The notes under the pieces are model-generated. The model was given only the letters and a program-made list of their open reading frames with translations. It was not told the DNA's origin and ran no database searches. Shown one piece after another: positions 27,301 to 39,600 of a DNA stretch of 64,000 nt; position 1 is the stretch's first letter, and every line of letters starts with the position of its first letter. The stretch comes from Ridgeia piscesae (lineage: Eukaryota; Annelida; Polychaeta; Sabellida; Siboglinidae). The stretch spans positions 112,501 to 176,500 of the forward strand of contig JAODUO010000576.1 in the NCBI GenBank assembly GCA_025642075.2, read 5' to 3'. The position numbers and the translations under genes were made by a program.

Positions 27301-30300
27301 TGGGTAGTTGATGGCAGTGTTAACAAAACGCGACTGGACACAGCGGTCGAGGCAGTTGCTTCAGCTGCGTGTCCAACGGTGAAGAGGCTGGCTCTGTCTG
27401 CTGCTGCGTGATTGATCAACAGGCAGCGTGCCGCGTCCATCCACGTTCTCCGCGAGTATCTGTCAAGTGATTCGTTGCACCACACGTCTACACAACCATT
27501 CCACATTCACTTTATCGACACCGGATGAAGCTTAATGCACACTCTGGGCTGTTTAGTGCCACTTCGGATGTACTCAGACTGCGAAAAGTAGTTCCACGTG
27601 TTGTGAGTCACTTGGCCTTGAAAAGTAGTTCCAAGTGTGATGATTCACGAGGAGTGACAGAAATTGATTGAAGTGTTGTGATGCATAGAGACTGTATAAA
27701 GAAGTACTTGGTGTGATAATTCACCTGTCCGAGAAAATAGTTCCGGAACAATGTTTGCGATTGAGGTGAAGATGCTGAGAGTTGGGCTGTGTGTATCCAA
27801 GTGAACAAGATGGGCTGCCCAATGTTACCCAAACAGATGTGATGGCCAAAGTTGGGCCGTTAATTGTATTCCATGTAACATTAGTGACTGAAGTTGGGCT
27901 GCCCAACATTGGTCAAGTGAACATGATCATAAATCGGGCTGTATATTATTAACAGAGTTAATGCAAAGATGATTATTGGCTGGTCTGTGTTGCCCTAGTG
28001 AACTTAGTGACTCAAGTTGGGCTGGTTTTTGATGCCCAAACAGACACAGCAACATAAGTTGGGCTGGTCAGTTCTGCCCGAATGAACACAGTGCCTACCA
28101 CTTTGATGAAAAGCGACCTGCCTCACATCGGCACGCGACTGTGTTGTCATGTGATATTGGTCTCGTTCCAGAGCACTGGCATCACTGCCATTCTCGTGGC
28201 TGTAGTATCGCCATAAATTGGATTCGACTCGTGAATGTCCTGCGATTTGAGCTCAGCTGGGACGTTGCAACCTGCCATAGTCCCTCCGTGTAGTTGCGTC
28301 TTCCCCGCGTAAATTCACGGAGACTGGCATTGATTTTATATGGCTTTCAATGGAGTTTCTGTGTGTATTGCGCATTGGATGATACAAAGCACCATTGCTT
28401 CGGCCTGCAGTGACGTCAGTTAGACTGTTGTGTGTGCCGTCGGCTCGGCTATTCAGCGAATCACGCGGCCAGATGGACGGTTTCAAAAGAGCTGTTTTGT
28501 CATCAAACTGAGCAAGTGTGGAGGTGATTGTCAGTGGTGTCAAAAGCGTCGCGGATGGTGTCGTTACGCAGGCAGGATGACACCTTTGACAGATTGAAGG
28601 GGTTGTCACTCTGTCGCGGTTGACAAGTTGAGGAAAATTGCAATTGTTGGATAGTTGTAAAATACCAGTGTAGTTGTCAGAGTGGTTAAAAAAACATGCG
28701 TTATTCGACCACTGTTTACACATTGAGATGTGACTGTGACAAGGTTGACAAATTGAGGGTGAAAAGTTGGGAATATTGCCATTCTGAAGAAGTTGACAAA
28801 TTGAGGATGTCACTCTGACTGGGTTGACAAGTCAACGATATTGTGACTCTGGTGTTGTTGACAATATAATGATTCAGGATGTTGCCATTTTGATGCTATT
28901 GACAAGTTGAGGATGTCATCATCTAATAATGAGGTTTACAAATCGAGGATCTTGTCACTGACATCATTGACAAGTTGAGGATGTTGTCCCTCTAATGATG
29001 AGGTTTACAAATCGAGGATCTTGTCACTGACATCATTGACAAGTTGAGGATGTTGTCACTTCGCCACGGCTGAGTTGAGGATATAGTGAGGGTAAGGTGA
29101 CCGTAACGTCACCCTCATGAGAGATACGATGACACTACGTACCTCGCCGCTGCTGCGTAAGCAGTCGACACACCTGCCGTCAGAGGTGTGGTGGACACAT
29201 GTTCCTCGCGAGGTACGTGCCCGCTGTCTGCAGGTGTACACACAGCGGGCACGCACGAGGAAGCTCCTCAACAGGAACACTGACTGGAATGGGTCGTTGT
29301 ACAGAAACGTGAATCGTTGGCACAACAGTTGGACACTTTACACTAACCCCATACACGACCTCGTCACTGGTAGGTCCTCCACTGCCTCACCACTGCTTCA
29401 GGTGTCATTCTACTGCCCTGTGTGTCATTCTACTGCCCCATGTGTCATTCTACTGCCCCATGTATCATTCTACTGCCCAGTGTGTCATTCTACAGCCCTG
29501 TGTATCATTCAACTGTCCCATGTATCATTCTACAGCCCTGTGTGTCATTTTACTGTCCCATGTGTCATTCTACTGTCCCATGTATCATTCTACTGCCCAG
29601 TGTGTCATTCTACTGCCCAGTGTGTCATTCTACAGCCCCGTGTGTCATTGTACTGTCCCATGTGTCATTCTACTGTCCCATGTGTCATTCTACTGTCCCA
29701 TGTGTCATTCTACTGCCCAGTGTGTCATTCTACAGCCCCGTGTGTCATTGTACTGTCCCATGTGTCATTCTACTGTCCCATGTGTCATTCTACTGTCCCA
29801 TGTATCATTCTACTGCACAGTGTGTCATGCTACAGCCCAGTGTGTCATTCTACTGTCCCATGTGTCATTCTACTGTCCCATGTATCATTATATTGCCCCG
29901 TGTGTCATTCTACTGCCCAGTGTGTCATTCTACAGCCCAGTGTGTCATTCTACTGTCCCATGTGTCATTCTACTGTCCCATGTATCATTCTATTGCCCCG
30001 TGTGTCATTCTACTGCCCAGTGTGTCATTCTACTGCCCAGTGTGTCATTCTACAGCCCAGCGTGTCATTCTACTGTCCCATGTGTCATTCTACTGTCCCA
30101 TGTATCATTCTACTGCCCTGTGAGTCATACTACTGCCCCGTGTGTCATTCTACTGCCCCATGTGTCATTCTACTGTCCCATGTGTCATTCTACTGTCCCA
30201 TGTATCATTCTACTGTCCTGTGTGTCATTCTACTGCCCTATGAGTCATTGTACTGCCCCGTGTGTCATTCTACCCCATGTGTCATTCTACTGCCCAGTGT

Positions 30301-31441
30301 CATTCTGCTGCCCTGTGAGTCATTCTACAGCCCTATGAGTCATTCTACTGCCCCATGTGTCATTCTACTGCCCATGTGTCATTCTACTGTCCTGTGTGTC
30401 ATTCTACTGCCCCATGTGTCATTCTATTGCCCAGTGTGTCATTCAACTGCTGCCCCGTGTGTCATTCACTGCCCCGTGTGTCATTCTATTGCCCCATGTG
30501 TCATTCTACTGTCCTGTGTGTCATTCTACTGCCCGTGTGTCATTCTACTGACCGTGTGTCATTCTACTGCCCCGTGTGTCATTCTACTGCCCTGTGTGTC
30601 ATTCTACTGCCCCGTGTGTCATTCTACAGCCCCGTGTGTCATTCTGCTGCCCAGTGTGTCATTCTACTGCCCCGTGTGTCATTCTACTGCCCCGTGTGTC
30701 ATTCTACTGCCCAGTGTGTCATTCTACTGTCCCATGTGTCATTCTACTGCCCTGTGTGTCATTCTACTGCCCCATGTGTCATTCTACAGCCCCGTGTGTC
30801 ATTCTGCTGCCCAGTGTGTCATTCTACTGCCCCGTGTGTCATTTACTGCCCTGTGTCATTCTACTGCCCATGTGTCATTCTACTGCCCAGTGTGTCATTC
30901 TACAGCCCCTGTGTCATTTACTGTCCCATGTGTCATTCTACTGTCCCAGTCTGTCCCATGTATCATTCTACTGCACAGTGTGTCATGCTACAGCCCAGTG
31001 TGTCATTCTACTGTCCCATGTGTCATTCTACTGTCCCATGTATCATTCTATTGCCCCGTGTGTCATTCTACTGCCCAGTGTGTCATTCTACAGCCCAGTG
31101 TGTCATTCTACTGTCCCATGTGTCATTCTACTGTCCCATGTATCATTCTATTGCCCCGTGTGTCATTCTACTGCCCAGTGTGTCATTCTACTGCCCAGTG
31201 TGTCATTCTACAGCCCAGTGTGTCATTCTACTGTCCCATGTATCATTCTACTGTCCCATGTATCATTCTACTGCCCTGTGAGTCATTCTACTGCCCCATG
31301 TGTCATTCTACTGTCCCATGTGTCATTCTACTGTCCCATGTATCATTCTACTGTCCTGTGTGTCATTCTACTGCCCTATGAGTCATTGTACTGCCCCATG
31401 TGTCATTCTACCCATGTGTCATTCTACTGCCCAGTGTCATT

Positions 31442-31500
<59 letters not shown>

Positions 31501-33595
31501 GTCATTCTACAGCCCCGTGTGTCATTGTACTGTCCCATGTGTCATTCTACTGTCCCATGTGTCATTCTGCCCTGTTCATTCTACTGCCCAGTGTGTCATT
31601 CTACGCCCAGTGTGTCATTCTACTGTCCCATGTGTCATTCTACTGTCCCATGTATCATTCTATTGCCCCGTGTGTCATTCTACTGCCCAGTGTGTCATTC
31701 TACTGCCCAGTGTGTCATTCTACAGCCCAGTGTGTCATTCTACTGTCCCATGTATCATTCTACTGTCCCATGTATCATTCTACTGCCCTGTGAGTCATTC
31801 TACTGCCCCATGTGTCATTCTACTGTCCCATGTGTCATTCTACTGTCCCATGTATCATTCTACTGTCCTGTGTGTCATTCTACTGCCCTATGAGTCATTG
31901 TACTGCCCCATGTGTCATTCTACTGCCCCATGTGTCATTCTACTGCCCAGTGTCATTCTGCTGCCCTATGAGTCATTCTACTGCCCCATGTGTCATTCTA
32001 CTGCCCCATGTGTCATTCTACTGTCCTGTGTGTCATTCTACTGCCCCATGTGTCATTCTATTGCCCAGTGTGTCATTCGACTGCTGCCCCGTGTGTCATT
32101 CACTGCCCCGTGTGTCATTCTACTGCCCCGTGTGTCATTCTACTGTCCTGTGTGTCATTCTACTGCCCCGTGTGTCATTCTACTGCCCCGTGTGTCATTC
32201 TACTGCCCTGTGTGTCATTCTACTTCCCCGTGTGTCATTCTACTGCCCCGTGTGTCATTCTACTGCCCGTGTGTCATTCTACTGCCCAGTGTGTCATTCT
32301 ACTGCCCCGTGTGTCATTCTAGCCCCAGTGTGTCATTCTACTGCCCCGTGTGTCATTCTACTGCCCCGTGTGTCATTCTACTGCCCCGTGTGTCATTCTA
32401 CTGCCCCGTGTGTCATTCTACTGCCCAGTGTGTCATTCTACTGCCCAGTGTGTCATTCTACTGCCCATGTGTCATTCTACTGCCCCATGTGTCATTCTAC
32501 TGCCCCGTGTGTCATTCTACTGCCCCGTGTGTCATTCTACAGCCCCATGTGTCATTCTACTGCCCAGTGTGTCATTCTACTGCCCCGTGTGTCCTTCTAC
32601 TACCCAGTGTGTCATTCTCTGCCCAGTGTGTCATTCTACTGCCCCGTGTGTCATTCTACTGCCCGTGTGTCATTCTACTGCCCCGTGTGTCATTCTACTG
32701 CCCCGTGTGTCATTCTACTGCCCCGTGTGTCATTCTACAGCCCCATGTGTCATTCTACTGCCCAGTGTGTCATTCTACTGCCCCGTGTGTCATTCTACTG
32801 CCTGTGTCATTCTACTGCCCTATGAGTCATTCTACTGCCCTGTGTGTCATTCTACTGCCCCGTGTGTCATTCTATTGCCCCGTATCTTATTCAACAGCCC
32901 TGCTTATCATTTTCAAACCACATGTGTCATTCTAATGCTCAGTGTGTGAGTCTACTGTCACTGTGGTACACCTGAGTTGAAAAGATAAAGATGGAACTCA
33001 TTATCTGTGATAGATGAAAATTATTCTTCAAGAGGATGAAACTGATGAATTGACATGGCCTTCTCGAAAAGAAGAGTTAATACCCTGAATAAATGAACCT
33101 CACCTCTTCAGGAACCCAACTGTGTGTAATGTCTTATGTCGGTGTTTTTGAGAGTACCCATTGCACTAGACGAGCTATCATTTGATAAGATTTGAGGCAA
33201 TCACCAGCCTGTGATTCTCCTCGTCGTGGCGCAAGTACTGCGCAGTCTTGGGAAAATATTCCGGTGACAAATCGTCACTTCCTTACTTAGCTGTCCCTTG
33301 TGAGTGGCTGCCTGAAAGCCTTGTGACTAATGTTGTCTGTTGGCCGGCACGCTGCTGAAGGCCATCACTTTGCTTCACCACTTATGCAGGTGTCCTCACG
33401 AGAACATTCGTTTCTTATTACCAGGACACTAGGACAGTCCAAGCAGCACAAAGTGACTGCTGTTGTTTGGTGTACATTGCAATTTGAAGGGGCCAGATTG
33501 ATCGCTGATCACTCTGTCTCTCCTCTCTCTCTGTCTCTCTCTGTCTCTCTCTCTGTCTCTCTCTCTCTGTCTCTCTCTGTCTCTCTCTGTCTCTG

Positions 33596-33632
<37 letters not shown>

Positions 33633-33633
33633 C

Positions 33634-33667
<34 letters not shown>

Positions 33668-36600
33668 ATCTTCTGCAAATCCCATCAAATATATCTTACC
33701 ACTTCCTACCATTTGTGTAGTCGTCCCTCTCTTCACTTTCTATCCTTCACATTCTCTCTTAAAAGTCATCATACTTCATGACGACACTCACTCACTGAAG
33801 ACAGGCTACGACAACAGATTCACTAACCTAGCAGACATTTTACAGTGCTGCCTATGACCAAACATTAAACACTTTGGTTCATTTGTCCTGCCAACGATCA
33901 GTATTTTAACCAAAAGAGAGGAAGAACTTGGAATAAAAGCATAGCAAGGATAAATGAGAGCATATTTATATATGGATATCTTTAATGTGATATAAATATT
34001 TATGTTTTATGTTTGTAATTGCTTCACACAGGCAGAAATGCAGTTTCATCTGCAAGGATTAATACAGCATTCTTATTCATATAACAGAACTGACATTCAA
34101 ACACTTAAGTACATTCAACACCATCTGACAGAAAATATGTGATTTTAGTATTGGTATTATTTTCAAAAATCTATTTTAGTACATAAACGCACTTTGAGTA
34201 AGTGCTAGCTGATAATGTTGCAAAATCAATAGCTGTAACATTTAGCGTAAGACACACATAAAACCACCAGAGAGGATCAGGCCCAAATGGACATTTGTTT
34301 GAGCAGAATATAGCTACAAGAACCAGTAAAAACTGGCAGGAATTGAGAAAAAAACACAGATACATAAATAGGTAGTTTCTTTTTGGAATTGTGTAAACCA
34401 TACAAATAAACATAATCTGCAAATAGATGGTATAATGCATGATTTCAACCTGATAGTGGAGCCAAATAAGGCTGTAGCCAGTGAATTGAAAGAAGGATGA
34501 TACAACAGGATGAATACTTGTTATGAAAACTGCCCCTGTCAACCCCACAATAGCAGTATAAAATAATAAAGTAATATCACTGACACAAGGTTACACCAAC
34601 ACCAGTGACAACTAGGATATGATTACATGTGTGAACATATATTTAATAATTTGCATGATGTAGACTAAGGTTCACTTACATGTGTTTCATAATGAAATAA
34701 AATGTTTGCTAGAACTTCATGCCCATGTACCACGGTTGATTAGAATGACAACACATCATATACATCCAGTAACCCATGAACTAGCCTTTTTGAGCCCAGA
34801 ACCCGTCAAAGTTTCTGTTTTGGGGGAAAAGAAGTAATAATCTAGTTTAGTTTCACTGTCGTAAGTAAGATGAATTGTTAATAAAAAAAAACCGGTTTTT
34901 ATCACCTTTAATCAGCTTCCACTAGTAACACCGCAATATCTCTGTGACAGGTGAATAATATAGTTAGTCCAGTCTTTTGATGTATGGATATAGTCAATAT
35001 GCAGCTAGACGAGCCTTATGAGTCACAACTGAGAGACTTTGGGCGATTGGCAGCGAAACAAGCCTTATGAGTCACAACTGAGAGACTTTGGGCGATTGGC
35101 GGCGAGACGAGCCTTATGAGTCACAACTGAGAGACTTTGGGTGATTGGCAGCTAGACAAGCCTTATAAGTCACATCTGAGATACTTTGGGCCATTGGCTG
35201 CGAGACGAGCCTTATGAGTCACAACTGAGAGACTTTGGGCCATTGGCAGCGAGACGAGCCTTATGAGTCACAACTGAGAGACTTTGGGCCATTGGCAGCG
35301 AGACGAACCTTATAAGTCACAACTGAGAGACTTTGGGCCATTGGCAGTGTGACCAGCCTTATGAGTCACAACTGAGAGACTGTGTGATTGGCAGTGTGAC
35401 CAGCCTTACGAGTCACAACTGAGAGACTGTGTGATTGGCAGTGTGACCAGCCTTACGAGTCACAACTGAGAGACTGTGTGATTGGCAGTGTGACCAGCCT
35501 TACGAGTCACAACTGAGAGACTGTGTGATTGGCAGTGTGACCAGCCTTACGAGTCACAACTGAGAGACTGTGTGATTGGCAGTGTGACCAGCCTTACGAG
35601 TCACAACTGAGAGACTGTGTGATTGGCAGTGTGACCAGCCTTAGAGTCACAACTGAGAGACTGTGTGATTGGCAGTGTGACCAGCCTTACGAGTCACAAC
35701 TGAGAGACTGTGTGATTGGCAGTGTGACCAGCCTTATGAGTCACAACTGAGAGACTGTGTGATTGGCAGTGTGACCAGCCTTATGAGTCACAACTGAGAG
35801 ACTTCGTGTGATTGGCAGTGTGACCAGCCTTATGAGTCACAACTGAGACACTTTGGGCGATTGGCAGCGAGACAAGCTTTATAAGTCACAACTGAGAGAC
35901 TTTGGGTGATTGGCAGCGAGACAAGCCTTATAAGTCACAACTGAAGACTTTGGGCCATTGGCAGCGAGACAGCCTTATAAGTCACAACTGAGAGACTTTG
36001 GGCCATTGGCAGCCAGACCAGCCTTATAAGTCACAATTGAGAGACTTTGGGCCATTGACAGCGAAACAAGCCTTATGAGTCACAACTGAGAGACTTTGGG
36101 CCATTGGCAGCCAGACCAGCCTTATAAGTCACAATTGAGAGACTTTGGGCCATTGGCAGCGAAACAAGCCTTATGAGTCACAACTGAGAGACTTTGGGCC
36201 ATTCGCAGCAAGACAAGCCTTATGAGTCACAACTGAGAGACTTTGGGCCATTGGCAGCGAAACAAGCCTTATGAGTCACAATTGAGAGACTTTGGGCCAT
36301 TGGCAGCGAGACAAGCCTTATGAGTCACAACTGAGAGACTTTGGGCGAGTGGCTTTGTTATGTTGCCACAGGATTTTCAGTTTTCACATGTTATCGCTTA
36401 GGCTGTTCTAACTAATCTCATATGAGTTTTTCGCATAAAAACAACTCATCACCGTGCACATTTGATTGGGCTTGCCTGAATTCAATGACTTGTTGTTTAC
36501 TTCAGTATTATGGGGGAGTTGGTTGATTCTGGCTTTGCATTAAAGGTAATTTTATATTGCCTTTTTACGAAGACAACTGCATACGTTTGATTAGGTTTGC

Positions 36601-39600
36601 ATGAAGTCAATGGTTTGGTTTTTACTTAAGTTTTTTTATAGCAAGGAAATGTGTTGTTTCTGCGTTTGCGATATGGTAATTCATAGTGTTTTTATTGGAA
36701 ACAGCACAGCACAATTTTGATTAGGTTTGTGGTTTTATTTTTTTTCAGTATTATTTGTTTTTAATTCAGTGTTATCGGGAGGTTTGTTGTTTCTAATTTT
36801 GCGTACGGTAATATTGTATCGGTTTTTAAGAGAAACAAAATCTTACAGATTAGATTAGGTTTGTGTATACATCCCTGTATTTAGCACATTTCTGTCTGTA
36901 TGATGACAAGGTCATTTTGAAATTAGTTGAGGTCAATAGAGAGTGAGTCTCGGTTGAATGAAGCCAGTCTGATGAGATTTGAACCTGAATAAACATCGGT
37001 CCAAATATCAATGTGACATATGGACCTAGACCTCCTTCAGAATGTACTACCCCCTGGGTAATCATTATATTTGTTTGATATACAATACATACGTTTGATG
37101 TCTGACAGTTAGCATTAGTTTTCAGATGTGACAAATAAAACAAATTTTGTTTATGTTTAGTTAAAAGTGTGTAAGAATTAATGACATATTTAAACTATCA
37201 CATGTTAGAAATTCATGCATCAGTGATCTGGGATTGTTGTAATGCAGCGTTTAATTGATCACGTGTATTATGTGCCAGCTGTGTATGTCCTTACGTTACC
37301 TTTTTTCATGCATTCTGATTAATTCATTTGATTTCATTGCTGCCGGACAGAAATAGTGGCATGTCATGAGGTAGAGATCGCAAATAGAAATAACTCTCTG
37401 CGCTCGCGTGTCTGGGTAATATTCTCATATCTAGGTCCATTGTATTGGTTATCTATATCTGGTGTTGTCATCTGCGGAGGCTTATGCTTTGTAAAGTAAT
37501 GAAATATTGTATTCAATTGTGGTCAGATTGACCTGGTTTTTAACCAGAAATATTTGTGATAGACATATTTGATATTCAAGAACACTGACCAATTTTAGGA
37601 GGTCTTTAAAAACTCACCTTTTTATTAAGTAATTTTATATATTATTATACGTCTTTTTATTATTGGAATATTTATTATTACCTGTATTGAGTATTTTTTA
37701 ATTATACATTGTGTGTTATGATAATATTAATTTTTCTATATAAGGTTTATTTGTATATTGCATCAATCCACAAGGTTGGAATTATTGCTTTGGAAATGTA
37801 TTAATTATTATTATTATTATTATGGTATTGGTAATTCCTTAAGCATCCATTAGCAGAGAAAAACTAATAATATACTAGTAGTAAATGTGGTCACAATACA
37901 TAGTATGAGTACCATGTGATTATTGTAATAGGTAAACTAATTGTAACTTGTGTACATCAGCTGAAAGAGAGACAAACTAAATTAGATGGCATTAGTTCAA
38001 AGCATGACTAAGCGATATTTATGTTATTAGTGTTATTGATATATCATTAATTGCTTCAGCCATGTGCAGATAAATAATATATTGATGCTGTTTATTAACC
38101 AAGTCTGTATAAAGCCAGTGTCTTGAAGAGCAAGGAGCTGACGTTGTGTTTTAGGAATAAAACTAATATATGTTGTCATTGATAAACACGAATTGGCAGT
38201 CTTGAAGTTCCGTCCTATTGTGAGCTGCCAAGTGATGATATCCACCTCATCCATGAGTAGCTTCACTCATTCTCCATCTGTTATCATATTAGCTCTATTG
38301 CTGAGAGGAAAGTGTTTCTTCAAGGAGCTCCGTGGGTGTATTGATATAGCTCTCTGGACAGGAAAAGGATGATCAAATAGGTGTGGTTATATAATAGCGT
38401 AACAGATTCACGTTTACACAACACTATGATGACACTACTTGTCTGGGAATAGGTGTGAGAAGCTTAAGCAGCAGATAAGACTAGTTTGGTGAATAAATTG
38501 GTGTGAAGCAGGAAGTGCACTCAGTCTGATGTATACATGGCTAGCGGATAAGTATTGATGGTTGTTCAGTTTTTGAGGAGCCCCGCCAAACTTGTCACTG
38601 TCAGATCATAAGCGATTGTCCAGCATTAGCTCACCCACTGAGATTGATCAAGCTGCCTTGGTCAGGTTTTATCAGTTGCTCAGTAAAAAGGGCATTCGTG
38701 CATCATGTCTGATACTGGGTGCCGCATTGGCGAACAATCTTGCATCGGTGTAGGATTACATGGCACATTTCTCATTGTGAACCATCACAGTAGTTTCTCA
38801 TTCGTACTGCTGTGTTAGCAGCTCAGTTTTTATAATGTCTCTCAGAGAATTCAAAGTTATTTTCGCGGTAATGTTTTGCATCATTTTGTGGGTCTTGCTA
38901 ACACAGTGTTATGATCTGTCAAAGCATAACAAATATTTAATCATACAGGCCAGTCAGAAATACACAGCTTACAATGTTAGCTTTTAGTGTCCATTTTACT
39001 TTCCTCAATGAGCAATCGAAAATTAATAAAATACAGCATTTACAGATTCCTATATTAACAAATAGACAATAACAGCCAGATGACCTCATTTCTCTAAATA
39101 TGTCCTGTTAAAGTGTGCATAAATGTTTCCCAACAAGTAAATAATATACTGAAGATTATTAGATAATTGGTAGATAGATAATTAAATCTTTGCTTGGATA
39201 TATTCTTAACCTACATAGTTTTTGATGACCAAGTCATTCATGTATCATTTATATCAATCATACAGCATTTATACAAATACTCAAAATAATGAATAATACA
39301 TTTAAAAAAACTGAATAATACATAATTAAATTTTTAAAAATGCATAAATTATAAATAAATAATAACCACAACATACATGAAACAGATGAAACAAAGGTTT
39401 TTTTTATAAACAAATGAAGTGTTATTTTATAGCTCGTACTCTGAGGAGTTCAAAAGAAACAAAACTACATTTCAAAAATGTTGACTTACTTCCGAGAAGT
39501 ATCTTTCAGTGAATATTTACTCTCCACAAGGAATCCATTTTTTAAATCATTTTGGCTGATAAATAGAAGAAGAAGTCCTATTTAGAGTTTTGTCTTCAAA

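Noticed and set aside
28253..28813. 186-codon minus-strand ORF
   Set aside because: Runs through degenerate tandem repeats; no domain or good start.
29370..31381. Extension of the 29117 ORF to 754 codons
   Set aside because: Everything after the donor at 29370 is the 20-bp array, which is open in all frames.
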